Positions 1-6,483 of a stretch of 14,848 nt of DNA are shown one piece after another. Under the pieces are notes generated by a model that saw only the letters and a list, made by a program, of their open reading frames with translations, did not search any database and was not told where the DNA came from. This DNA comes from Kiritimatiellota bacterium (GTDB lineage: Bacteria; Verrucomicrobiota; Lentisphaeria; Victivallales; JAADHT01). Both the position numbers and the translations under genes were made by a program. Position 1 is the first letter of the stretch; every line of letters begins with the position of its first letter. The DNA is taken from positions 1-14,848 of the forward strand of contig JAADHT010000124.1 of assembly GCA_013151705.1 (NCBI GenBank). The letters run 5' to 3'.

Positions 1-4
1 CGTT

Positions 5-50
5 TTTTCGCCGAGAATTCAATGCCGGAGCATTGGGTTCTCGGCGAAAA
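5..50 (+). repeat. Long near-perfect hairpin at left edge
   Basis: Two 21-nt arms (5-25 and 30-50) flank a 4-nt loop, CGGA. They pair perfectly except at two positions where T18 and T19 face G37 and G36. In plus-strand RNA these become U-G wobbles, whereas minus-strand RNA would have two A-C mismatches, so the plus strand is the likelier RNA strand. No U-tract follows the hairpin in either direction (CCGCGGG on plus, AAAAAACG on minus), so it does not look like a standard intrinsic terminator. It lies 115 bp past the stop of the minus-strand acyltransferase-like gene. The rest of positions 1-164 shows nothing I can assign. Confidence 0.6.
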
Positions 51-164
51 CCGCGGGATCACCCGAAAGAAGTGCCCACCCGAAGGGCTGAAGACGGCGT
101 TCGTCCGCGTCAGCATGGCTGTGATACCTTTTCGAGTAGGGTCTAACAAGACATCGGTGTTTCA

Positions 165-1487
165 TCATACGGCGAGCGATTTGGTGATTTTTCCGAGCAG
201 TGATTCGCCGAGTTTCGGTGGGAGGTTGTTCTCGTCCGACGTCACCGTGAGGTTGAGGCATCCCGAATGACGGCTGAAGAATATTCCGACTCCCGGCGGA
301 GACGGGATTCCAGGCATATGCTGTATCGTTTCGACTTCGACTCCCGAAATTTTTTCGGCCGCCGCGCCGTTTCCCACGTTCGCGAAGACGAAAGTCGCCA
401 TTTTACCGTCGAACGGCAGACGCATGAAACGGCGTATCAGCGGAAACGGGAAAATGCGTCCGAGATAGGCGGCGGCGACCATTCTTTCGGGAAATTCCTC
501 CGCTATTTGCGCTAGGAGTTGTCCGCGAAGTTCGCGGACGATTGTTTCGACGGAGCTGTCGGGCCTCACCTCGAAGTGGAAAAAGAGAAATGAGAAATGG
601 TTGAAAAGTAGCCCGCGGAAAGTCGATTTACTCTGTTTCCGCAGATCGATGGGCACCGGCACGAAAAACCATTCGGCTTCATTTCCACAGACCGTTTTGT
701 GGAATGAAATAGCCGCGACCGCCAGCAGATAGACGGTCTCCATCATGTATCCCGCGGTCTTTTCGGCATCGGCTTCGATCTTCGATGTGGAGTCCGAGTC
801 GAACGAATGGAATTCGGCTTTGAGTTTTGGTGTTTCCGACAGGCGGCCGACACGCCCGCGCATTGGAGAGTGGCATCCGGTCTTTTTCGTCATTTCGATG
901 ATTTTGCGTTGAATGTGTCGGCCGGCCGCGAATTTCGCGGACCATTCACGGAGTTCCGGCGCGTCGGTGGTTTTGACGCTTTCGATTTGTTTATCCAAGG
1001 TCGCTCCTTCGTATTTATCGGAAAAAAGGCGGGATAGCAGCTCCGCGCCCCTGGCATCCAGCAACTGGTGGTCGAAGGTCATAACCAGAATGTCGCGTTT
1101 TTCTGATTTGACAAGGAGGAAAGCGATGCCCGGCTCGTTGTTTTGGAATGGGCGGTTCAGCCTCTGTTCCAGGATTTCGCGCAGTCCGGAGTCGGATTCC
1201 GCGGACACGATTTGAAAATCGGGTTTCATTCCGCCTCTCGGAAACCAATAAGGCGCCAGGTTTATGAAGTCCCTTTTCAATCTTCCGGACAAAAGAGGCA
1301 GCTTTTCGACAACCGTTTCTAATCGCCCGCGCAAATCCGACTCCGGGATATGCCCCCTCAATTTGATCACGAGGCTCGAATGGTTGCCGGCGGCTCCGGT
1401 TGAGAGCATGTAGTTGTTCAAGGAGCCGATGATCCAATCCATCCCTGACAGATAGTATCTGTTCGCATTGTACGGCAACGAAAGCAT
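165..1487 (-). CDS. Condensation-domain/WS-DGAT-like acyltransferase homologue
   Basis: The 440-residue protein resembles the CoA-dependent acyltransferase superfamily (NRPS condensation domains, PapA-type and wax-ester/DGAT enzymes). The N-terminal half contains FDHQLLDARG around residues 138-147, at the place of the catalytic HHxxxDG motif. The second His (H140) and the Asp (D144) are kept, but the first His is Asp and the Gly after the Asp is Ala. The second half has VPVPIDLRKQ followed by LFNHFSFLFF, like the PxDLR...N segment of the family. No signal peptide or membrane segment is evident, so it is probably cytosolic. The start is ATG at 1487, with AAGGAA 5 nt upstream. It stands alone, 395 bp downstream of lipA on the same strand. 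Acyl donor and acceptor cannot be told from sequence, and the altered motif leaves activity uncertain. Confidence 0.65.
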   Translation of the reverse strand: MLSLPYNANRYYLSGMDWIIGSLNNYMLSTGAAGNHSSLVIKLRGHIPESDLRGRLETVVEKLPLLSGRLKRDFINLAPYWFPRGGMKPDFQIVSAESDSGLREILEQRLNRPFQNNEPGIAFLLVKSEKRDILVMTFDHQLLDARGAELLSRLFSDKYEGATLDKQIESVKTTDAPELREWSAKFAAGRHIQRKIIEMTKKTGCHSPMRGRVGRLSETPKLKAEFHSFDSDSTSKIEADAEKTAGYMMETVYLLAVAAISFHKTVCGNEAEWFFVPVPIDLRKQSKSTFRGLLFNHFSFLFFHFEVRPDSSVETIVRELRGQLLAQIAEEFPERMVAAAYLGRIFPFPLIRRFMRLPFDGKMATFVFANVGNGAAAEKISGVEVETIQHMPGIPSPPGVGIFFSRHSGCLNLTVTSDENNLPPKLGESLLGKITKSLAV

Positions 1488-1583
1488 ATCGATTCCTTGT
1501 TGGTTGTCAACTCACAAAACTGAATGAGCGGAGCGCGATTTCAAGCGTCGGAAACTTTTTGCGCGAGTTTCGCGTCAGACCGT

Positions 1584-1605
1584 TTTGCGCAGAGGACAGC
1601 GCAAA
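1584..1605. repeat. 7-bp inverted repeat, possible operator or hairpin
   Basis: TTTGCGC and GCGCAAA form perfect 7-bp arms separated by 8 bp. The site is about 100 bp upstream of the minus-strand acyltransferase-like start. It could be a repressor-type dyad or a leader hairpin; nothing else in the sequence decides this. Confidence 0.3.
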
Positions 1606-1705
1606 CTACTTTCCATAACGCTTCGCCGCTCCGCCCACCAATCGCTCTTTTCGCGCGCGAAGTTTCAATTCGACAGTTCAAGTTTTACCGGCCGCGACGA
1701 TTCCA

Positions 1706-1734
1706 GGGGCGGCCTCGGCGATCCCGCCCTACTC
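1706..1734 (-). repeat. GTAGGGCGG palindromic repeat, copy 1
   Basis: Read on the minus strand this is GAGTAGGGCGG, a short loop region, then CCGCCCC. The GGGCGG/CCGCCC stem and the GTAGGG leader are shared with the copies at 1819-1848, 8124-8150 and 9980-10009. It is in the sense of the upstream gene lipA and is the second such element after its stop. Confidence 0.6.
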
Positions 1735-1818
1735 GAATCACGAAGCGGTTCCCGTCCCACTTCGATATTCATCATTCGATATTCGGACTTCAGTTCCCCA
1801 TCCCCGATTAGCGTTAAG

Positions 1819-1848
1819 ATGGGCGGGCGGGGACGCTCCGCCCTACTC
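1819..1848 (-). repeat. GTAGGGCGG palindromic repeat, copy 2 (after lipA)
   Basis: Thirty bases match the copy at 9980-10009 with a single difference. On the minus strand it starts GAGTAGGGCGG and can fold through GGGCGG/CCGCCC. It begins 34 nt past the lipA stop codon in the sense direction, so the lipA transcript would carry it at its 3' end. Confidence 0.7.
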
Positions 1849-1882
1849 ACAGCCTCACGGACTTACCGTTTCTCTTTCCCGT

Positions 1883-2749
1883 CTACAGTTCGTCCGCGTG
1901 ATACGAGCTGCGGACGAGCGGAGCGCTCGCGACGCGTTCGAAACCGATTGACAACGCCATATCGCGCCATTCCGCGAATTTCGCGGGTTCGACGTAGCGG
2001 TCCAACGGCCAGTGCGAGTTCGACGGGGGAAGATATTGCCCCACCGTCAATATCGCGGCGCCGGTTCCGCGAATTTCGCGGATAGTCGTCTCGACCTCCT
2101 CGTTTGTTTCGCCCAGTCCCACCATTATCCCTGATTTCACCGCGGTCGAGTCGTCCGCGGCTTCCGCGGCCTCGGCGAGCACTCGCAACGAGTGTCGGTA
2201 ATCGGCTTGAACCCGTATTTTTTTCGACAAACGCTCGACCGTTTCGATATTGTGGTTGAAAACAACCGGTCCGGCGTCGAGCACGCGTTTGAGATCGTCT
2301 CCGAGATAGTCCGGCGTGAGCACCTCCACCTTGATTGTTTCCGAGCGGCCGCGAATCTTGCGGATGACCTCCGCGAATTGAGCGCTGCCGCCGTCGGGTA
2401 GGTCGTCGCGCGTCACGCTGGTGACGACCACGTATTTCAATCCGAGTCTGGCGACCGCCTCCGCGAGACTCGCGGGTTCCGCCGGATCGGGGGGCGGAGG
2501 AGCCGGCGCGTGCGGAACGGCGCAGAACGCGCAGTTTCGGGTGCAGTGGTCTCCCAGAATCATGAATGTGGCGGTTCGTCCGCGCCAGCACTCGTCGAGA
2601 TTCGGGCATTCGGCGCTTCCGCACACGGTGTGGAGATTCAACTCTTTGAGAATCGCGGCCACTTCACCTCGTCCGGTTCCGGTACCGACTCTCACCCTTA
2701 TCCAGGGTGGAAGCTTAGGGCGGGTAGGCTGTTTTTTTTTCTCCGTCAT
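1883..2749 (-). CDS. lipA: Lipoyl synthase LipA
   Basis: LipA is a radical-SAM enzyme that inserts two sulfurs into octanoyl groups on lipoyl-carrier proteins, sacrificing an auxiliary 4Fe-4S cluster. The 288-residue protein has the family hallmarks: the auxiliary-cluster cysteines C43, C48 and C54 in CGSAECPNLDEC; the radical-SAM CxxxCxxC at C69, C73 and C76 (CTRNCAFC); the MILGD segment just before it; and C-terminal RSSYHA, whose first Ser is a cluster ligand in this family. The ORF also extends to a TTG at 2752, but I prefer ATG at 2749, with AGGAA six nt upstream. It diverges from rubrerythrin, with a promoter candidate at 2907-2934. No lipB lies nearby. It contains two exact copies of the 15-bp palindrome described in the findings. 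Confidence 0.95.
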   Translation of the reverse strand: MTEKKKQPTRPKLPPWIRVRVGTGTGRGEVAAILKELNLHTVCGSAECPNLDECWRGRTATFMILGDHCTRNCAFCAVPHAPAPPPPDPAEPASLAEAVARLGLKYVVVTSVTRDDLPDGGSAQFAEVIRKIRGRSETIKVEVLTPDYLGDDLKRVLDAGPVVFNHNIETVERLSKKIRVQADYRHSLRVLAEAAEAADDSTAVKSGIMVGLGETNEEVETTIREIRGTGAAILTVGQYLPPSNSHWPLDRYVEPAKFAEWRDMALSIGFERVASAPLVRSSYHADEL

Positions 2750-2809
2750 CAAATGTTCCTACGCGTTATGATGGAATTGTTCGCGGCGATAGCGATCCGA
2801 AGCGGTAAA

Positions 2810-2839
2810 GCCGCGACCCAATATTAAAACCGTCGCGGC
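2810..2839. promoter_or_regulatory. 8-bp GC dyad around an AT-rich loop in the lipA leader
   Basis: GCCGCGAC (2810-2817) and GTCGCGGC (2832-2839) are perfect inverted arms around a 14-nt AT-rich spacer containing AATATTAAAA. The site lies in the presumed lipA leader, between the promoter candidate and the start codon. It may be an operator or an mRNA hairpin; function is inferred from position only. Confidence 0.35.
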
Positions 2840-2906
2840 GGACGAGTAGAGTTCTCCGTGGGGCGTCAAGTTGAGAACCATTGGATCCCCCCCTCGACAC
2901 GTATTA

Positions 2907-2934
2907 TGTATAGAGCTCCGATGCCGAAAGTCAA
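2907..2934 (-). promoter_or_regulatory. Sigma70-like promoter candidate for lipA
   Basis: On the minus strand TTGACT (2934-2929) and TATACA (2912-2907) are separated by 16 bp. Both match the sigma70 consensus at five of six bases. Transcription would start near 2900, giving lipA a leader of about 150 nt that includes the dyad at 2810-2839. Confidence 0.5.
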
Positions 2935-2991
2935 GTGTTTTCCGGGAAAATCCCTTTTTCGCGGGTGGAATTGCGAAGTATTGGAGAAGGC

Positions 2992-3020
2992 TTGTTTTTT
3001 GCCCGACGTGGCGGTATATT
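2992..3020 (+). promoter_or_regulatory. Sigma70-like promoter candidate for the rubrerythrin operon
   Basis: TTGTTT (2992-2997) and TATATT (3015-3020) have the ideal 17-bp spacing. The predicted start near 3027 leaves a leader of about 40 nt ending in a GGAGG ribosome site at 3057-3061. The divergent lipA promoter candidate is about 60 bp away. Confidence 0.5.
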
Positions 3021-3066
3021 GGTGAATTGAAGAATGGAAAAGATGGCCGCGAACAGGGAGGAGCCG

Positions 3067-3642
3067 ATGAAAAGCGTCAAAGGAACGGAAACGGAGAGGA
3101 ATCTGCTGAAATCTTTCGCCGGAGAATCGCAGGCGCGCACCAGATACGACTATTTCGCGTCGAAGGCGAAAAAAGAGGGTTTCGAACAGATATCGGGAAT
3201 TTTCAGCGAGACCGCCGGCAACGAGAAGGAGCATGCCAAGCGTTTCTTCAAATTTTTGTCGGGCGGAGAGGTTGAGATCACGGCGGCCTATCCGGCCGGG
3301 GTGATCGGATCGACGCTCGATAATCTCAAAGCGGCGGCGGCCGGAGAGAACGAGGAGCACACCAAGCTCTATCCCGAATTCGCGGAAACCGCGAAAAAGG
3401 AGGGATTCGACGAGATAGCGGCCGCCTACGCAATGATAGCCAAAGTCGAGGCCGAGCATGAGAAGCGGTTCGCGAAACTCGCGGACAACCTGGAGAGCGG
3501 ATCTGTCTTCAAAAAATCATCCGTAGCGAGATGGAAGTGCCGCAATTGCGGTTACGTCCACGAAGGCGATTCGGCGCCGATGAAATGTCCCGCCTGCCTT
3601 CATCCGAGAGCGTATTTTGAAATCAAGGAAAACAACTATTGA
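3067..3642 (+). CDS. rbr: Rubrerythrin
   Basis: Rubrerythrin is a cytosolic non-haem diiron peroxidase that reduces hydrogen peroxide in anaerobes and microaerophiles. The 191-residue protein has a ferritin-like diiron domain: E20 in FAGESQAR, E53/H56 in NEKEH, E94/E97 in GENEEH, and E128/H131 in VEAEH. A C-terminal rubredoxin domain has C158-x2-C161 and C174-x2-C177 for the single Fe. ATG at 3067 is chosen over the in-frame ATG at 3034 because GGAGG lies 5 nt upstream and the MKSVKGTETERNLLK start matches the family. It is first in an operon: its stop TGA overlaps the GAGGAG ribosome site of the lipoprotein gene. It contains near-matches to the 15-bp palindrome, for example at 3470-3484. Confidence 0.96.
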   Translation: MKSVKGTETERNLLKSFAGESQARTRYDYFASKAKKEGFEQISGIFSETAGNEKEHAKRFFKFLSGGEVEITAAYPAGVIGSTLDNLKAAAAGENEEHTKLYPEFAETAKKEGFDEIAAAYAMIAKVEAEHEKRFAKLADNLESGSVFKKSSVARWKCRNCGYVHEGDSAPMKCPACLHPRAYFEIKENNY

Positions 3643-3651
3643 GGAGATTCG

Positions 3652-4236
3652 ATGAGATCAAGCGTCATCACGATTCGCGCCGCCTCGTCGGCGATGTCCG
3701 CCGCGGCCTTGCTTTTTTTCGTTGCCGGCTGCGGAGTTTTGTCAACCGAAACATATAAAGAGACCAACATATACGATCTGGGCATACCGAAAAACATAAA
3801 CAAACCGAGAATCCCCGTGTCCATCGGCAGATTCAGGATGCTTGGTCCATACAAATCCAGAATGGTGTTGAGGCATTCAGGAAACCGACTGGATTTCAAC
3901 GACTACAAAAAATGGTCGCAATCGCCCGGGCTTATGTTGTCGAGGTATCTCAAACTCGCTTTGGAAACTCCTGCGGGCGCGGGTGGAAAACACACCGTTT
4001 CCGGAACGATTCTCGTGTTCGAGGCGGATGAATCGACTAAAACAATCTCCCTGATGGTTGTCTACGACATAAAAAAGAGAGGCGGCCGCGGTCTGGTCGA
4101 TTCCGGTCGCGCCTCCTTTTCCACCAAGGTTGACAAGGTGACGTCGGAATCCATTTCCAACGCGATGTCCGCGAACGCCGCGAAATTCGCGGATTTGATT
4201 TTGAAGGAGTTGGCGAAGGCGTCGACCCGCAAATGA
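3652..4236 (+). CDS. PqiC/ABC-transport-auxiliary-like lipoprotein
   Basis: A 194-residue predicted lipoprotein. The basic N-terminus and hydrophobic stretch AAALLFFVAGC end in a lipobox, with the acylated cysteine at C27. The body resembles the ABC-type transport auxiliary family (PqiC/YmbA, PF03886): an early YDLG strand, then PYKSRMVLRHSGNRLDF and W..SPG.ML...L. These proteins are periplasmic outer-membrane-anchored partners of MCE/Mla-type lipid transporters, but no MCE or Mla gene is visible here. GAGGAG (3641-3646) precedes ATG 3652, and the stop overlaps the rimO start as ATGA at 4233-4236, implying translational coupling. The family call is from pattern similarity; lipoprotein status is firmer. 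An exact 15-bp palindrome copy falls at 4178-4192. Confidence 0.6.
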   Translation: MRSSVITIRAASSAMSAAALLFFVAGCGVLSTETYKETNIYDLGIPKNINKPRIPVSIGRFRMLGPYKSRMVLRHSGNRLDFNDYKKWSQSPGLMLSRYLKLALETPAGAGGKHTVSGTILVFEADESTKTISLMVVYDIKKRGGRGLVDSGRASFSTKVDKVTSESISNAMSANAAKFADLILKELAKASTRK

Positions 4237-5567
4237 AATACGTTCACATCACCAGTCTTGGATGTCCGAAAAATCTTGTCGATACGGAGTTCGCGGCCGG
4301 CGGGCTGCTCTCCAACGGAGTCGGGTTCGCCGCCGATCCTGAAGACGCCGACGTGATGTTCATCAACACCTGCGCGTTCATACCGCCCGCCCGGGATGAG
4401 GCTGAGGAGCACATCCGGGACGCCGTTGAATGGAAAAAACGGCGGAGGGGGCGCAAAATCATTGTGGGCGGCTGCCTAACGCAATGGGACGCGCGGGGTG
4501 ATTTCAGGCGCGGGTATCCGAATATCGATCTTTGGCTGCCGGTTGACGAGTCGAGAAATCTGCATCGGTATGTCAAGTCGCTTTTCGCTTCTAAACAAGC
4601 TTGCAGCTCCATTCCGGTCGCGAAGCCGAAATGGCTTCAGGAAGACGATACCCCCCGTCTGCAGCTCACTTCCGCGCATTTCGCGTATCTGAAAATCGCC
4701 GACGGTTGCGACAACCATTGCGCCTACTGCTCGATTCCCTCGATACGCGGAGCGCTTAGGAACAGACCGCTGGACTCCATCGTCGCGGAGGCTCGGAACC
4801 TGGTGGACAACGGTGTGTCGGAGCTTATAGTCTCGGCGCAGGACACCACGGCGTACAGCGATCCCGGCTCGAGCGCGGATCTCGCGGCTTTGCTGAAGGC
4901 GTTGGACGCGGTCGACGGGGATTTCGGAATTCGGCTTCTCTACGCGCACCCCGCGGGAGTGGATGACGAGTTGGCGGTCTGCTTCGCCTCTTTGAATCAT
5001 CTTCTGCCATATTTGGACATGCCCATCCAGCATATTTCCGATTCCGTGTTGAAAAGGATGAACCGCGGAATCACAGCCGAGGAGACGGCCGCGAAAATCG
5101 CGCTGTTGAGAAAGGCTAATCCTGAAATCGCGATACGCACGACGGTGCTCGTGGGATTTCCCGGAGAGACGGACGAGGATTTCCGCGAACTGCTCGATTT
5201 CGTTCTCGAAACGAGATTCGCGAGATTGGGCGCTTTCACGTATTTCCGCGAGGAGACCGCGCCGGCCGCGGGTTTCGCGGACGACGTTTCCGCGGAAATC
5301 GCGGAAACGCGGCGTTGTCGGATAATGGAGGCGCAGGCCGGAATTTCGCTGGAGTTGAACGAGTCGCTGATGGGAAAGAGCGTCGATGTGGTTGTTGATG
5401 AGATCGTCGGAGAGCGGGCAATCGCCAGGACGTATATGGACGCGCCCGATATCGACAACATCGTGATGGTGGAGGACGGCGGCGGTCTCGATCCGGGGGA
5501 TCGTGTTTCCGTGGAGGTTGTTTCAGCCGAGGAGTATCAACTCGGCGCTAAACTATCAACGAGGTAA
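4233..5567 (+). CDS. rimO: Ribosomal protein S12 methylthiotransferase RimO
   Basis: RimO adds a methylthio group to a conserved Asp of ribosomal protein S12, using radical SAM chemistry and an auxiliary Fe-S cluster. At 444 residues it has the usual length and order. The N-terminal MTTase domain has C11 (SLGCPKN), C47 (INTCAF) and C81 (VGGC) for the auxiliary cluster. The radical-SAM domain has C159, C163 and C166 (CDNHCAYC) followed by SIPSIRG. A C-terminal TRAM domain contains the RimO-type YMDAPDIDNIV. SLGCPKNLVD and the TRAM sequence favour RimO over MiaB or MtaB. It overlaps the lipoprotein gene by 4 bp and is the last gene of the rubrerythrin operon. The 95-bp repeat begins 12 nt after its stop. 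Confidence 0.95.
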   Translation: MKYVHITSLGCPKNLVDTEFAAGGLLSNGVGFAADPEDADVMFINTCAFIPPARDEAEEHIRDAVEWKKRRRGRKIIVGGCLTQWDARGDFRRGYPNIDLWLPVDESRNLHRYVKSLFASKQACSSIPVAKPKWLQEDDTPRLQLTSAHFAYLKIADGCDNHCAYCSIPSIRGALRNRPLDSIVAEARNLVDNGVSELIVSAQDTTAYSDPGSSADLAALLKALDAVDGDFGIRLLYAHPAGVDDELAVCFASLNHLLPYLDMPIQHISDSVLKRMNRGITAEETAAKIALLRKANPEIAIRTTVLVGFPGETDEDFRELLDFVLETRFARLGAFTYFREETAPAAGFADDVSAEIAETRRCRIMEAQAGISLELNESLMGKSVDVVVDEIVGERAIARTYMDAPDIDNIVMVEDGGGLDPGDRVSVEVVSAEEYQLGAKLSTR

Positions 5568-5579
5568 AGCCGACGCGCC

Positions 5580-5674
5580 CAACTTCAGGAATATTGATCG
5601 CAAGGAATTAAGGATGACGCCATTTTATTTTTCCGTTTCCTTATTTCATGTTCGTGAAACGAATATTCCTTCAG
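5580..5674 (+). repeat. 95-bp dispersed element, copy A (3' of rimO)
   Basis: About 90% identical to the minus strand of 8260-8353, with one single-base gap and about eight substitutions. Both copies have AGGAATATT near the 5' end and AATATTCCT near the 3' end, a 9-bp terminal inverted repeat, so the RNA could fold end to end. It starts 12 nt after the rimO stop in the rimO sense. No target-site duplication is obvious and it carries no ORF. It resembles a MITE or a repeated 3'-UTR element. Confidence 0.75.
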
Positions 5675-5897
5675 AAATCCGAGCATACTGGTCACATTGA
5701 CAAATTCCTTCGCGAACTTCGCTTTTTGACCTCAACCGACACTGTCGGGTAAGGATTTTTGAGCTTGGCGCTTGATGCTGAAGAGTGGGTCGGATGGGAT
5801 ATTTCGGCTGGATTTTTTCTTCTCGGTTTGCAAGAGCGTTCGAGTTGGTGTAGATTCCGTTTTCCTTGGCCCATACATCATCAAATGGATTGTTTAT
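5675..5897 (+). other. Leader region upstream of the secreted-protein gene
   Basis: The gap from the rimO stop to the next start is 330 bp; its first third is repeat copy A. The remainder shows a small dyad CCGAC/GTCGG at 5736-5748 followed by a short T-run at 5756-5760, which is at best a weak terminator. There are also TTGACA and TTGACC hexamers (5697, 5726) without good -10 partners, and the promoter candidate at 5828-5856. The reading frame of the downstream gene is open back to 5772, but that extension lacks a ribosome site and has no signal-peptide logic. Confidence 0.4.
5828..5856 (+). promoter_or_regulatory. Weak promoter candidate for the 5898 gene set
   Basis: TTGCAA (5828-5833) and TAGATT (5851-5856) are 17 bp apart, each matching the sigma70 consensus at four of six bases. 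The inferred start near 5863 would give a leader of about 35 nt before ATG 5898. Confidence 0.3.
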
Positions 5898-6473
5898 ATG
5901 TTGAATCGGACGAATATCACGGAGTTGGTCGTTTCATCGCTTTTGCTGACCGCGGCCTTCGGGCTCCACTCTCAGGAGAAACTAGTCGTATTCGACGGCG
6001 GCGCCAAAAAAGAGGGAAAGGCGTGGGCGCATCCCCGCGGCATGTCGTCCCTGGTGATATCATGGCAACATCCTTTCTCAAACGCCACCCATCTGGATTT
6101 CACCGTTGTATGTCAGCGCGGCTGGGCCGGCGCCGGTTGGAACTGGGCATCCTGGAAAGGCGACGGCGTTGATTTGTCCGGCTACAAGAATCTGGTTTTC
6201 AGAATCGGGCTATCGGACGATCCGGTAAAGGACATATTCGTGCAGCTCACCTCGAAGCATCCCTCGAGAGTGGACGCTCTTGGTCCGAAGGTGGAGATAT
6301 TGCCGTTGATCGAGAAACGGAAAAAATACGTGATGATATCGATCCCTCTTGAAAAACTTTTCGGGGGCAATTTGGATCCAAAGCGCGTGTGGGGAATAAA
6401 CTTCAATGTTTTCGGAGCGGCCGTCGACACCGAGTGCCGCATATATATTGATCAAATTGAGTTCACAAAGTGA
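5898..6473 (+). CDS. Secreted carbohydrate-binding-like (jelly-roll) protein
   Basis: A 191-residue protein with an apparent Sec signal peptide: hydrophobic VVSSLLLTAAFG around residues 11-22, with probable cleavage after LHS. The mature part looks like a small beta-sandwich of the galactose-binding/CBM type. It has WASWKGDGVDLSGYKNLVFRIG near the middle, alternating strands, then ISIPLEKLFGG and a closing IYIDQIEF. This layout of DLSGYKNL, a late IPL strand and a final IDQIEF is common in extracellular CBM-like domains. No catalytic motif is seen, so the ligand is unknown. I chose ATG 5898 for the signal peptide, although its ribosome site is weak; the frame is open back to 5772. It ends 10 bp before rnfE, implying co-transcription with a membrane electron-transfer subunit, an unusual pairing. 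Confidence 0.55.
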   Translation: MLNRTNITELVVSSLLLTAAFGLHSQEKLVVFDGGAKKEGKAWAHPRGMSSLVISWQHPFSNATHLDFTVVCQRGWAGAGWNWASWKGDGVDLSGYKNLVFRIGLSDDPVKDIFVQLTSKHPSRVDALGPKVEILPLIEKRKKYVMISIPLEKLFGGNLDPKRVWGINFNVFGAAVDTECRIYIDQIEFTK

Positions 6474-6483
6474 GAACGAGAAA

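Larger units (their letters stand above)
1488..1882. other. 395-bp intergenic region with palindromic repeats
   Basis: This gap lies between the lipA stop and the acyltransferase-like start, both on the minus strand. I find no convincing gene in it. It holds two GTAGGGCGG-type palindromes (1706-1734 and 1819-1848), a 7-bp inverted repeat (1584-1590 with 1599-1605), and a short direct repeat TTCGATATTC near 1765 and 1777. A TTGACA-like hexamer on the minus strand (1505-1510) is too close to the downstream ATG to be a useful -35. No good promoter for the downstream gene was found. Confidence 0.6.

Noticed and set aside
1863..2624. 253-codon minus-strand frame overlapping lipA
   Set aside because: It lies in another frame of lipA, is extremely Arg/Gly-rich, and conflicts with the unmistakable LipA motifs.
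3034..3066. Eleven-codon N-terminal extension of rubrerythrin from ATG 3034
   Set aside because: The extension covers the ribosome site GGAGG and is not family-like; ATG 3067 fits both the ribosome site and the conserved start.
2866..3459. 197-codon minus-strand frame opposite rubrerythrin
   Set aside because: It is antisense to a clear rubrerythrin gene and its low-quality sequence has no recognisable domain.
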